In this document: piece after piece, positions 1-20,386 of the stretch
Layout: every line of letters starts with the position of its first letter
Position numbering within the stretch: the stretch's first letter is position 1
Assembly: GCF_032854445.1 (NCBI RefSeq)
Contig: NC_088302.1
Location: forward strand, 45,854,521 to 45,918,520
DNA length: 64,000 nucleotides
Reading direction: 5' to 3'
DNA from: Liolophura sinensis
Taxonomy: Eukaryota; Mollusca; Polyplacophora; Chitonida; Chitonidae
Translations under genes and position numbers: made by a program
Notes under the pieces: generated by a model
Database searches by the model: none
The model's input: only the letters and a program-made list of their open reading frames with translations
What the model was told of the DNA's origin: nothing

Positions 1-149
1 CATCTGCATGGGGTATTTAGTGTTGATAAGTGGATTAATGAGGGTATTAAGTGGGCTTAATTTGTGTTGATAGTGCTCTCCAGTTTGCCCTGGAACAAAA
101 TTCGTGCAAAAACTGATCAATACATAAATTTGTTGTGTTTTGTTTTCAG

Positions 150-290
150 CCATTTCAGAATCTGACAACTGTGTGACATATTTTGAGGGGTGTAAACTAA
201 GCAAAGGGGAATGCTTGTGCGGAGAAACAAAAGGATGCACAAACACTTTTCCATATAAAGATCGTGATGAGTGTGAGAAGGACAAAAAAG
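150..290 (+). CDS. EGF-domain gene, exon with unknown six-cysteine module
   Basis: The acceptor is TTTTCAG ending at 149 and the donor is G|GTTTGT at 291. The reading frame enters in phase 1 and leaves one base (G) that joins GT of the next exon to make glycine. Confidence 0.75.
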
Positions 291-1461
291 GTTTGTTATT
301 GCCATTGAATGAATTCAGTACCCCCAGTCAGATATCAGGGAGAGGGGGGATATATTATATAAGTGGCAGAATCTAAGGGGTAACCATTTTGTTTATATAA
401 GCATATAGCATGTTTGTGGGACCAAATTCAAGAAAACCCTTGCTTATGATCCGCTTGCCATGTTGTGGGAATTATGTCATTTCATATCTGGATGGGGAAG
501 GAAATGGGTGGTGGTCTACTAACTGGATTTTGATAGTAAAGAATTGTAGCGACATGATGAGTGTTCAGTGTTTCAGGGTTGTTTTAACTTATATGTGTGT
601 TGTTGCCCCATGTCTTCCATATCTGCAGCTTATGCTGGCTTCCTCTCCAGTCTTCCAGCAACCTGTGGTTGGTCATGGATTTCCCCTGGGGTCTACTATC
701 CTGTTTCCTCCCACCAATAACAATAACTCTGGCTGCTATTGTATTATATGTGAAATATTCTTGAGTATGGTATAAAACATGAACCAAATAAATAAGTAAT
801 TAAAATAAATTTTCAATATCTGTTGAATTGTGTAGGTAACAGTGACCCCTGCCATCAGAACCACTGTAAACACGGCCTGTGCATCCAGACGTGGAGGCGT
901 GGGGAGAGGTCTTACAAGTGTGACTGTACAGCCAGTGGTTACTACGGTGTTCACTGTCAACATAGTAAGTTTACCTCAGCCACTGAAGGTCATAGGGGTT
1001 ATACACTCCCCTCGATTGCTTATCTCAGTCATATCAGTTGTTAACATAGGGCATTACCTGACATAACTGCCTTAAAAGGCTTAGATTCAACTCACTGGCA
1101 TCTCTAAGAGACCTCAGCTGCATGAGAGTTCAAATCCAGATCTTGTCGGCTTTCCAGTAACTTGAAGTTTGCCAGGTATTTCATAATCTGCAAGGCTGCA
1201 AGACCTGTAGACTGTTTTAGTTAAGGCCGAATTTCTAGGTAAAGTCAATAAATGAGAAAAAAACTGGAATTGATGATGGAGCTAGAAATGCATACATGAA
1301 TTGGCCAGCTTGGAAGCAATGAAGTATACCAGTCAAAGGAATTACTGATTTTGTACTGGTAGACTTACCTCAGATCTCTTTTTCATATCTGCTAATTAGG
1401 TTGTGATGAAGTTGAAAGAGGCCAGGAGGATTTCCCAGCTGAGTGTATTGAGGTCTACTGA
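150..1461 (+). CDS. Small cysteine-rich, EGF-domain protein, last three exons (5' part outside window)
   Basis: Three exons join in phase: 150-290, 836-964 and 1400-1461 (TGA at 1459-1461). All have AG acceptors and GT donors, and the first two are symmetric phase-1 exons, typical of shuffled extracellular modules. The first encodes a six-cysteine module with spacing C-x6-C-x6-C-x-C-x5-C-x13-C that I do not recognise. The second encodes a classical EGF domain with spacing C-x4-C-x4-C-x12-C-x-C-x8-C. The third gives a short acidic tail with two more cysteines, ending in ECIEVY. No membrane segment follows the EGF domain, so a secreted protein is likely. The signal peptide and N-terminus must lie upstream of the window. 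Function is unknown; a ligand or matrix role would be a guess. Exon structure is well supported, family identity is not. Confidence 0.75.
624..800 (+). mobile_element. SINE-A copy, 5'-truncated
   Basis: The body (CTGGCTTCCTCTCC..., CAACCTG.GG.TGGTC.TGG, TTTCCTCCCACCA) and tail (GTGAAATATTCTTGAGTA..GT.TAAAAC, then AAATAAATAA) match the full copy at 4555-4824. The tRNA-like head is missing. It sits in an intron of the EGF-domain gene. Confidence 0.8.
836..964 (+). CDS. EGF-domain gene, exon encoding the EGF module
   Basis: The acceptor is TGTGTAG ending at 835 and the donor is A|GTAAGT at 965. All six EGF cysteines lie in this exon, from DPC to VHC. Confidence 0.8.
1400..1461 (+). CDS. EGF-domain gene, terminal coding exon
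   Basis: The acceptor is AATTAG ending at 1399. The phase matches the preceding exon (A+GT gives serine). The exon encodes a short acidic tail, CDEVERGQED...ECIEVY, then TGA. Confidence 0.65.
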
Positions 1462-3500
1462 CTGACCTGATGAAGAGGGTGTAATCTCTGGGGCAGGGAA
1501 TTGTATAACGACTTTCTTCTGCCACACCTCCATGGGAACTCTCTACTGCTACACTTTCATGGGAACTCTGTACTGCTACACCTCCATGGGAACTCTCTAC
1601 TGCTACATCTCTGTGGGAACTCTGCCACCTCTACCTTTAAGCCTGGCGCACACGAAGGGAATTTGCTGAGGTATCAACCATGAGAGGTGGTCAGTGCAGT
1701 AACTTACTCTCCACTTGCTTCACCGCACACGGGCACATTTGTCTCTGCAGATTTTCGCTCTAATATGCCGTGTGACCCTCGACTATCCACTTCATTCACG
1801 AGGTCTTCGATGGCGGCCATACTGCTAACAGTCACATCCTTTAATAAGCTATTTTTATTGGCCGGCTGAGATTTCAAGCTCAGCTGTCAGCGCAGAGTGT
1901 CTGCACACGGTGAGAATTTGAACTCTCAAGGCAGAAAATATCAAACGCGACGGATACTTTCCTCACGGCTTTGTGGGATGAAAATCTCACTAAAACTTCG
2001 CCGCACAAAGAAAAGAGCTCAGCTGCCTGCCTCTTGTGGTTGATAACTCAGCAAGTTCCTCTCATGAGCTTTAAACTCATGGCTTTAAACCCAGGCTTTA
2101 AACTCACTGCCCACTGGTACCTGCTGTCTGATGAGCCATCAGGTTCAGGTTCAACCTTCAGTCTAGTCATCATTGCACCATCAGGATCATTCTCGGTCTA
2201 CATCATCAAAAAGGAGTATGTAGTCCCAGCCCCTGGCGGGTGTATTGTGATCTACCAAGGTTCTGATGAACACAAACCAGTTTGTTTATATACCCTAATA
2301 TTCTGTACTAATATACCAGTAGCCTTGGAATATGGCGAATGGTACTGACTACCACAGATGTAAGTGGGATTGTAGATCAAGTTTTGAACATCCATTTATG
2401 TTGTCGAGACTTTTAGAATTGATGCTTTTCTCTTGTTCACCAATGCCGATTTTCAACTTAACATATAAAAGATTAGTCCGTGTATACTGCTAAATTTTCC
2501 GACAAACACTAGTTTGTGTAACATTATGATTTTAAAACTGTCATCATAGGAATTAATTTATAATAACTGGTTTCTTTGTTAACCTCAGATTCAATGACAC
2601 ATATCCAGTACTTGTAGAAAATCAATATGTAGGCCTAATATTACATTGTAGTATTTGTCGTTACGCACACATAGAAAACAAATAAATGCATGAATTTTAG
2701 AAATTGAAATGTTAAGTTCTGAAATTGTTTGTGCAAGTATATGGATTATTTCGCTTTCTTGTTCCGTGTATTACCTGTACATAAAGGGAATGTTTTCAAA
2801 TATTTGATTGTAGAACATTGACAGACCCTGAAGTGCCAAATTATTTTAATTTCATGTATATCAGTTAACCTGTATGAACTAATTACATTCAAGCATGTAT
2901 ATTTACAATATATGCTTATTTACATTACATATTATATCATGGTACTAAAGTTTTATTTCATGAGAACTTGGAGATGGGTGTTGAGTCCTCAGTCAAGACC
3001 TTTCAACACATGTTTCTTGAACGCGATATATGTTAAGCATCATGCCTGTATGTTCTGTTGTTTTATATCCCAGAGTCCATGCTCAAGTTGTGACATAGTT
3101 TTTAGTAATGTTGATTTTCAACTGCATGTATTTTTCTTAGCCATTCTCAGCTCTGTTTTATATATGGAAGATCCAGAGTCATTTTCTTATCATATCACAT
3201 CAAATGTATACTGTATGGAAGTTTCCTAATGACATTCCAGAGCCTTGCACATAATCACAATGAGGTTTTTGATTTACCTCATACTGTGTATTTTTGTTTG
3301 TTCATGGAGTCCTCTTAGATTCTTTTCAGAATTACTTAGTCAGGTGAAATTTTACACCCATCTAGAAAATGGTAAAACGTGCAAGTAGTGTTAGACCAGG
3401 TTACTGTTCTGTTTGTTTTAGTGACTGTGTATGTTACAATCATAAAGCTGTCATGTGTTCGAAAACGGGTAGAAAAAAACAAAAAAATAAACTGTAATCC
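1462..3500 (+). other. 3' UTR and downstream of the EGF-domain gene
   Basis: No convincing coding exon is visible. AATAAA polyadenylation signals occur at 2681-2686 and 3486-3491, so the 3' UTR may be 1.2 to 2 kb long. A 27-bp repeat lies at its start (separate entry). Confidence 0.4.
1521..1630 (+). repeat. 27-bp tandem repeat, about 4 copies
   Basis: The unit is CATGGGAACTCTCTACTGCT followed by ACACCTC. It repeats about four times with a few substitutions, just after the stop codon of the EGF-domain gene. Because 27 is divisible by three, one frame stays open (LLLHLHGNS-like), but this lies downstream of the stop and is probably not translated. Confidence 0.75.
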
Positions 3501-4356
3501 AGTAGTTTGTGTATAATCCTATCTTTGTCTTGTGATTTTATTTTTGTGATAGGGCAGTGAAATATATAGCCTTGGTGCTCAGTGAGCATTGGAAGAACCA
3601 AGATATTTGGGCTCCTGCATGTACCTTGATTGGCAGTATGAGTGCATTTGTTATGAGATATTGCTACATGTACATACTGGCTGCCCTAATGTCTGTGTTA
3701 GGGAGAGGCATCAAGTTTGGCCTTTAACATGTCATTCCTGTGAGGCAGCACCGTCTAAAGTTTGTTGACATTTAGTTTGACCTACAAGTATACAAGGAGA
3801 TGGTGCAGCCTGAACGTAGGACATCATAAAGATGGATTCTGTCATTCAGTTTCATTGCTATATCACCCCTGACAAGATACACTTGATGTATCTTGTTTGG
3901 AATGAAATTCCAAACTTCAGTATACGCAGTTATGACCTACAATGTGCTCTCTAGTGATTAAGGTGAGCATTCGTCTCTATTCAGAACTGTTCCACTCAAA
4001 CTGCCTAACCATAGAGACAGCGATTTATCAAATGACGCCAAGAAAGATCAATGCTTTAGTAATTTTATTTTCCTATGTTATTTTCTTATTTGCATTCTCC
4101 CTGATGTGTGAATTTTCAGGAACTAGATTGTGCACTCTTGTGTCAGCAGAACTCTCACTACACTGTTTACTGCTGAGTCTATAACACTTCATATCACAGT
4201 GTTGAATGCCGGGGATAGTAGAGACAAAGGTGAGCTATCCGCATTGATGCTAAGACTTTTTGTCAGGACATCCCCATGTTTGGGTTGTAGGATACTGTTG
4301 CGATTTGACAGACTAAACAAGGCACCAAACCTCCCAAAAAGGGAATGAAAATAGTG
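3501..4356. other. Intergenic, no feature seen
   Basis: I see no exon with homology, no tandem repeat and no SINE body here. Open frames are short and have no recognisable product. Confidence 0.5.
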
Positions 4357-4960
4357 GGGACTGCTTCAGTGGCATGATGCTTAGAGTGTCCATCTTTAAG
4401 TCAGGAGGCCTGGGATTAAACCTAACCATACCAAACATTGTAAAAATAGTACTTGTTTCTGCCTCACTTTACGACCAGCACTGAGAGCTTAGATCAAAGA
4501 AATAGGACTGGTTGGCGAGTTATAAGGTGTGACTGGGTGGGGTGTCATTTCTGGGGGGCCTCCGTGGCTCAGTCGGTTAGCGCGCTAGCGCAGCGTAATG
4601 ACCCAGAAGCCTCTCACCAATGCGGTCGCTGTGAGTTCAAGACCAGCTCATGCTGCCTTCCTCTCCGGCCGTACGTGGGAAGGTCTGCCAGCAACCTGCG
4701 GATGGTCGTGGGTTTCCCCCGGGATCTGCCCGGTTTCCACCCACCATAATGCTGGTCGCCATCGTATAAGTGAAATATTCTTGAGTACGGCGTAAAACAC
4801 CAATCAAAAAAAAAAAAAAAAAAATCATTTCTGGTGTCTTCAGCATAATACTGCAGCACACTGACGGCATGGACTCGTCCTGCCACAAGACACCGCCTAT
4901 GTACATACACCTTATGGTTCCTTTTTGTCCTATGACTGAAAAATTGTTCCAAAAGCTCCA
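4357..4960 (+). mobile_element. SINE-B copy, interrupted by a SINE-A insertion
   Basis: A tRNA-like head (CAGTGGCATGATGCTTAGAG, then GGGATTAAACC as a decayed B box) is followed by GTGACTGGGTGGGGTGTCAT and, beyond the inserted SINE, by GTGTCTTCAGCATAATACT, GGCATGGACTCGTCCTGCCA and the tail TATGACTGAAAAATTGTT. The same blocks appear in reverse complement at 5101-5390, 18528-18811 and 45298-45565. The 4555-4824 insert splits this copy. Confidence 0.75.
4555..4824 (+). mobile_element. SINE-A, full-length tRNA-derived copy with target-site duplication
   Basis: This is the best copy in the window. It has a tRNA-like head with an A box (TGGCTCAGTCGGTTAGCGCG) and a B box (GAGTTCAAGACC), a conserved body, the tail GAGTACGGCGTAAAACACCA, then AATC and about 20 A. 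It is flanked by an exact 10-bp duplication TCATTTCTGG at 4545-4554 and 4825-4834. The intact duplication and long A-run suggest a fairly recent insertion. Transcription by RNA polymerase III is expected for this class. Confidence 0.9.
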
Positions 4961-5100
4961 AGTATAAATAGTGCACCTTGTGCTTGATAGGTGTTTAATT
5001 TGATGGCAGGATGTTTTACGTACAGCAGTCAGGCTTCTGAGTGGAGGAAACAAGAGTGTCCAGAAAAAAATTGTTTGAAGGAATGAATGAATCCTTGAGG

Positions 5101-5390
5101 TTTAGTGTCATACTCAACAATTATTTAGTCATATGACAACGAGGATTCATTAGGTGTGTTTACATGCATATAATGCGTCTTCTTGAGGCACAGCGAGTCC
5201 ATGCCACCAAAGTGCTGCTGCCACAGAAGTATCATGTCAAAGACACCAGATATGACACCGCATCCAGTCACATTATAATAACACCGGGTCAACCACTTCA
5301 GTTTCCCTGCTCTAACCTCTGAGTGCCGAGAGTCGAGCAAGGCAGCAACAAATACCACATCTAGTCTTTGTTATGACACGACCCGAAACA
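5101..5390 (-). mobile_element. SINE-B copy, head decayed
   Basis: On the + strand it reads from the tail, TACTCAACAATTATTTAGTC and ATATGACAACGAGGATTCAT, through CGAGTCCATGCCACCAAAGT and CCAGTCACATTATAATAACA. It is the reverse complement of the element at 4357-4960. Confidence 0.8.
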
Positions 5391-7964
5391 ATTGTTTGAA
5401 ACATTCAGTGTTCTACATGAATCAAATAAATAAATCACGTTCTTACCAAAAGATTACATTCATTACACCATTAAACTAGTTACAAAAGTATCTTGAAATA
5501 ATAAGTACAATTCTTTCTGGCACTAAATGACGTGTTTTGGTTCCTTCGTACCAAGACATTTCAGTAAGATTAAGTCGTGTAAGTGTGATATTATTTATGC
5601 TGGATTTGAACAGTTCTGACATTCTGACACTGGCTCCAGTATCTTTGTATGCAGTCTATAACCTAACTAAATTTGTCAGCCAGTTGCTATAAATAAGTTA
5701 TGTGTCCATGGACTGGTGAACTGGTCACTTAAATGTCCCATGATTAAAATGATTCGTACAACCATCTATTCTACCTCCATGGTACTTTGCACTATGGCCT
5801 TTTTAATATTTTACATTCACGTGATGGTGGTTAATTTCATGGAAGGAGCAAACCAATGGAGAAAATTAACTCACCCCTAGGTTGGCCGACTGTTTCATAA
5901 CAACAGTGGTCCAGAATATCAAAAAACAGCATAAGACAATGTAATTTGAATTTTCTTTCAACTTTATTTTTGTTTTTTCTCTCTTTTTTTTTTCTAAAGC
6001 TGCCATTACAGTTAAGCAATCAAGGAAAAACAAAAATTGGTCTTCAGTAAAAACAAAACTGGGAGATTAAGAATCCTCTGTAACAATATTTAGCAAAACC
6101 ATTACTGGTGAGATTGGAATATGTAATCAAAGTCATTATAAAAGTCAACTACTGGCATTGAGGTACCTTCAAATGAAAAAAAAGTGACCATTTTCCCCTA
6201 AAAATGCCACAACTAATTATCTCAGAATTGACATTCAATTGGCATTCAAATGTACAATCATCTTTCACTGGTGGATAATGTATTTTGGGCAAAGATTAAG
6301 ATATACACTTTAATACTAAAGTAACACCTATCCAGAATCAATAAAACATTACACTGAGAAATGTCTATAGTAATACATAAAAATCTTAACTAGACATTAC
6401 TTAAAATACTTCATTTAAATGTTTTAGACTTGAAGTTCAAGTTGATTTAGGTTGGTCCTGTATGAGAATCCTGATCTATGCTGTAATTCCACCAATCACT
6501 ACTACAAAAAACCAAAGACTCTACAACAGAGCAGAAACAAGCAATGTACACAAAACAAATGCCCCAAACAATTTTATTCAGATTTTATCCATGCCAAAAT
6601 TAAAGGATTTATGAAACATACCTATGAACCTGTGATTACAAAGGTTCAGTATTTAAGCTGATTATCCAGAAATGAATACAAAAGTTGAACAGTTTAGTTC
6701 TTCTTCACCTTTCAGGCATACATATCTTGTCCATACATTGCTCATAATTTCTGTTGTTAGTTGTGAACTATGTGACGTTCTCAGTTAAGAATAACTGATT
6801 GCGCACAACTAATTACAATAACTAATTGTTTTGACGACATTGGATTAGCTCATTACTCAAACTATAAGGTGTCAACAATTGGTGTTACTTATTTTTAAAG
6901 CCATGTTTTTACCTCAAAAAGACAAGATAAACTCACTTGGACTTCTAAAAATTAGGGTCTGCAAGGAAATAAATAAAGATTACAAGAGAGGTTATGTTTC
7001 ATAAATCATTCAAGACAACTGCATTCAATTTATAGGTAGACTCAGCATCCCTTCTCTAAAAAAATCGGGAATTAAGTCTGAATACATAATTCCAAAGATT
7101 TCATCACTTACTGGTATCTACATGTGCTGTACATCTGATCATATCAATTTTGTTAAAAAAATCAATTTTACTTGAGTAAATCTCATTGTTTTCTTGTTCA
7201 GTTTAACAACCTTAGCCATGTTTTAATTCCTGAATGTGCAAGTTAAAATGCCCTGTTTGAGATCCAAACTTTCAAAGTATTTGTTTACTCAGGAGTAAAC
7301 ACAATGGCACAAAGGTCTATTTCATAACAATCAACTGCTTTGTGAAAAAGTAAATGACATATCATGGCAGTGTTGACACCCAATTGTTGACAGATCACTT
7401 AACGGTGGCAAATCAGATTCACTTGAACACATCTCACCATGCTAATGAGGTGTAAATAGTCAGAAATGCTGATACACACAATATATTCTCTTACAGTTAT
7501 CTATGATTGCACTGAACAGAAATTGCTTTCATCAATAAAAGTACTTCCCACACGCACTTGGCTCAAACCTGTTATTAAGTACAAATACATGTATGTGAAA
7601 TAACTTTTTTTATAAGTAGATTTCAGGTTTGGCAGAATACTGGCAAACACTGTTGTACACACACACCATTTTTTTTTTCGCCCACAAAAAGTAGATTATA
7701 TATGCATTTTGCACCAGTAACTGAAATTCAAATGGAAATGATAACAATACTTGTTCTAGTAGAACTGTAAAAGGGGTAGAGGGTTCCTTTCCACACACTC
7801 CAATGCCTTCAGTTTGGCTGTACAAGGATTTCATAGCAAATATGACAACAGTTTTCACATGATAACATCACCATCATAATTTTATTTTTTATCATTACAG
7901 ACATTTGAAGAAACACTACCCTTAACTTCAAATAAATGTTTAATATTTACTTCATTACTGTTTT
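5391..7964. other. AT-rich stretch beyond the PRPS 3' end, no gene seen
   Basis: This stretch is between the EGF-domain gene and PRPS. It has short homopolymer runs and no exon with recognisable product on either strand. Confidence 0.5.
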
Positions 7965-8112
7965 ACCCCAAATACTTCACTTATGCGACTGTGGCCAGCA
8001 TTATGATGGGAGGAAATGATCTTCCCATGTAAGGATGGAGAGGAAGCCAGCATGAGCTGGACTTGAACTCACAGCTATCTCATTGAAAAGAGGTCACTGC
8101 GCCCCGCTGGCG
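7965..8112 (-). mobile_element. SINE-A copy, tail truncated
   Basis: Read on the + strand it shows CAGCATTATGATGGGAGGAAA, GAGGAAGCCAGCATGAGCTG, GAACTCACAG and GCGCC, the reverse complement of the SINE-A body and head. Confidence 0.75.
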
Positions 8113-9057
8113 TGATAACTACCTCAGCCATGGATGCCCATAACTTAAAATATATAAGCAGGATTTCATAAAGTTGCCCAGTTTCATTTACATGTCCATT
8201 CGAGCAAGAATATATTATATACACAACATGATACAGCCCAATAAAGACACCCAACATAAACGGGCCATCTTTAGGGCATACTGTGTATTCAGCATGGTTG
8301 GGCAATATGGGACCAAAATGGTAAAGCATTGTGTAGGACTTAATATCCAGCTGGTCATGCCATAAATTGGACACTTCCTGCAAGGTTGGGCTTTAGGTTC
8401 TTTACACCAAATCCAACACAGCAGAGCTAGTAATACCAGACCAAATCTAACATGCCCAAGCCAATCTAGGACAATTCCAACATGGTCAAACCCATTTCTA
8501 ATGTCTGATGTGCATGACCTGGAGGAATCCATATGGCTTCTGGAAGGCAAAGAAAGGGAACTTCCATGATGGTATAGCCACATACATGTACTTTCAACAT
8601 GGTTAGATTACATACCATGATTTGTTCAACATAAGTCCATATTTGATATTCTTTCCACTAGGAATCCAATTTTAATCAAATTTGGTAACAAGAACAATAC
8701 TGTTTAGATAAAAAGAATGCAGCCCTGTGAAACAGGCTCTTTAATTATTCTATAAACAACTTCCACAAGTTGGAATTGCGTGAAAATAAAATTCATTTCA
8801 AAATTGATGTAAACAAATCAAGCACAAACATAACCCAAAAATCAAAAGTATGGCTTCATTCTATTCAATTAACTATAAACTATGAATGAAAAACAACAAT
8901 GAGATGAAGAATTTCTGCCTAGGCATGCTCTGAGATCCCAAACTGGCAATATATTCTTGGTTAAAGAAAATTTGTCAGGAAAATATCAAACATTTGAGTT
9001 CACTTAGCCTTCCCTGGCTCTGACCCATACAACGGCAAAGGGGTGCATTCTGGGAGG
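8113..9057 (-). other. Likely PRPS 3' UTR after exon 7b
   Basis: No coding signal is seen. The nearest AATAAA on the minus strand that I noticed lies around 7878, so the 3' UTR may be about 1.2 kb and include the SINE-A fragment at 7965-8112. Confidence 0.35.
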
Positions 9058-19153
<10,096 letters not shown>

Positions 19154-20323
19154 TTTGACTTTGTTTTCTTTCCCCTCGTGGTTATTCCCGCTAATACCTT
19201 CAGCTGGTTTCGAGTTGCACTGCATGAGTTATGTGCCCTTTGATCTTTTGCAACAACGAGGAACATATTCATAACATTTAGCGTCTTTTTAGGGATGTTA
19301 CTCTCCCACAGCTAATGCTTGGCGACACTTGTGTTAGAAATGATATGTTTCTTTGTTGTTATAAATCATAATGACACGTCGTTCGACAGAATAACATTTA
19401 CTGACTAAACTCGTACCTTTCCCAATTACACAATCTCCAAGCAAGTAAGACAATTTTGCCTACTAATATCTACAAACCCTGTTACATTTAGTAGTCATTA
19501 AAATTTAACCGCTGACAAATGAGCTATAAAATTTCAGTTTTACTAAAAAGAAGAAATAAAATAATACAATGAAATCCATGGCAGATACAGTGTAAAGACG
19601 ATTGAATCACTACATTTATTTATTTATTTGATAAGAATACTTTACTTATACAATGGCGGGCAGTGTTATTGTGGGAGGAAACCGTACTGTGCCCAGTGTA
19701 AACCCATAACAATCCACAGGCTGGCAGACCTTCCCAGATGTGACCCAGACAGGAAGCTAAATCACATAATACAGATCCAGTCATACGCCAACCATCAACA
19801 ATAAAGGACACTGCGAGACGAATTTTTACAAAAATAAATCCTAAAAAGAAACAGAAGAACAAAGAAAGTACATAAACTATGATCAATGGATTCATGCAAA
19901 GAGCTTTCAAACATTTTTTTTTAATTCAGTTTAATTTTCAATATTTCTTGCACTAGCATCATGCCGATATTATTTTTTTTTTTTGGTTAAAAATATTAAA
20001 TATTTGCTTACAGTGAGTAAGACTTCATATGTTTGAATCGTGAACGGTTAATCTTTGTGTGGCAGAGATGCTTTCTACTTTCACAGGTGAGATTTGTCCT
20101 GCTGGAAGTTTAGACAAGCAATGTACGGGTCCAAACAGTGACAAAAATAACAAACTCGTCACATCCGGTATATCAGAGCTGTAGTCGAATTCGCGAGTGG
20201 TATGTCAGGAGACGTACAGTTTGAGCGGCCAAGTTTTGTGATCTGTCGACGGTGACGTTAAATTTCACTCGAAATCCCAGCACCTCAAACATCTAAACTG
20301 AAAAGTTTTCACTTTGGGAAACA
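19154..20323. promoter_or_regulatory. Divergent intergenic region between PRPS and UBE2K
   Basis: The two ATGs (19153 minus, 20324 plus) are about 1.17 kb apart and transcribed away from each other, so this stretch should hold both promoters and 5' UTRs. Positions 20160-20280 are richer in CpG (TCGAATTCGCGAG, TCGACGGTGACG) than the flanks, fitting a promoter. A SINE-A fragment occupies 19614-19757. No TATA box is assigned. Confidence 0.5.
19614..19757 (-). mobile_element. SINE-A copy, 3' half
   Basis: TTTATTTATTTATTTGATAA, GTTATTGTGGGAGGAAACCG and CACAGGCTGGCAGACCTTCC match SINE-A in reverse complement. It sits between PRPS and UBE2K. Confidence 0.75.
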
Positions 20324-20386
20324 ATGGCAAACATTGCTGTTGCCAGAATAAAGCGAGAGTTCAAGGAAGTCGTCAACGACCAAGGG
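20324..20386 (+). CDS. UBE2K: UBE2K exon 1 (residues 1-21)
   Basis: ATG at 20324; encodes MANIAVARIKREFKEVVNDQ plus Gly. The donor is GGG|GTAAAT. Confidence 0.93.

Noticed and set aside
1637-2345. Extra exons of the EGF-domain gene
   Set aside because: Open frames here lack cysteine modules and matching splice phases; the in-phase stop at 1459-1461 ends the gene convincingly.
4561-4640. tRNA gene
   Set aside because: A and B boxes are present but no full cloverleaf or acceptor stem is seen, and the sequence continues into the SINE body and tail.
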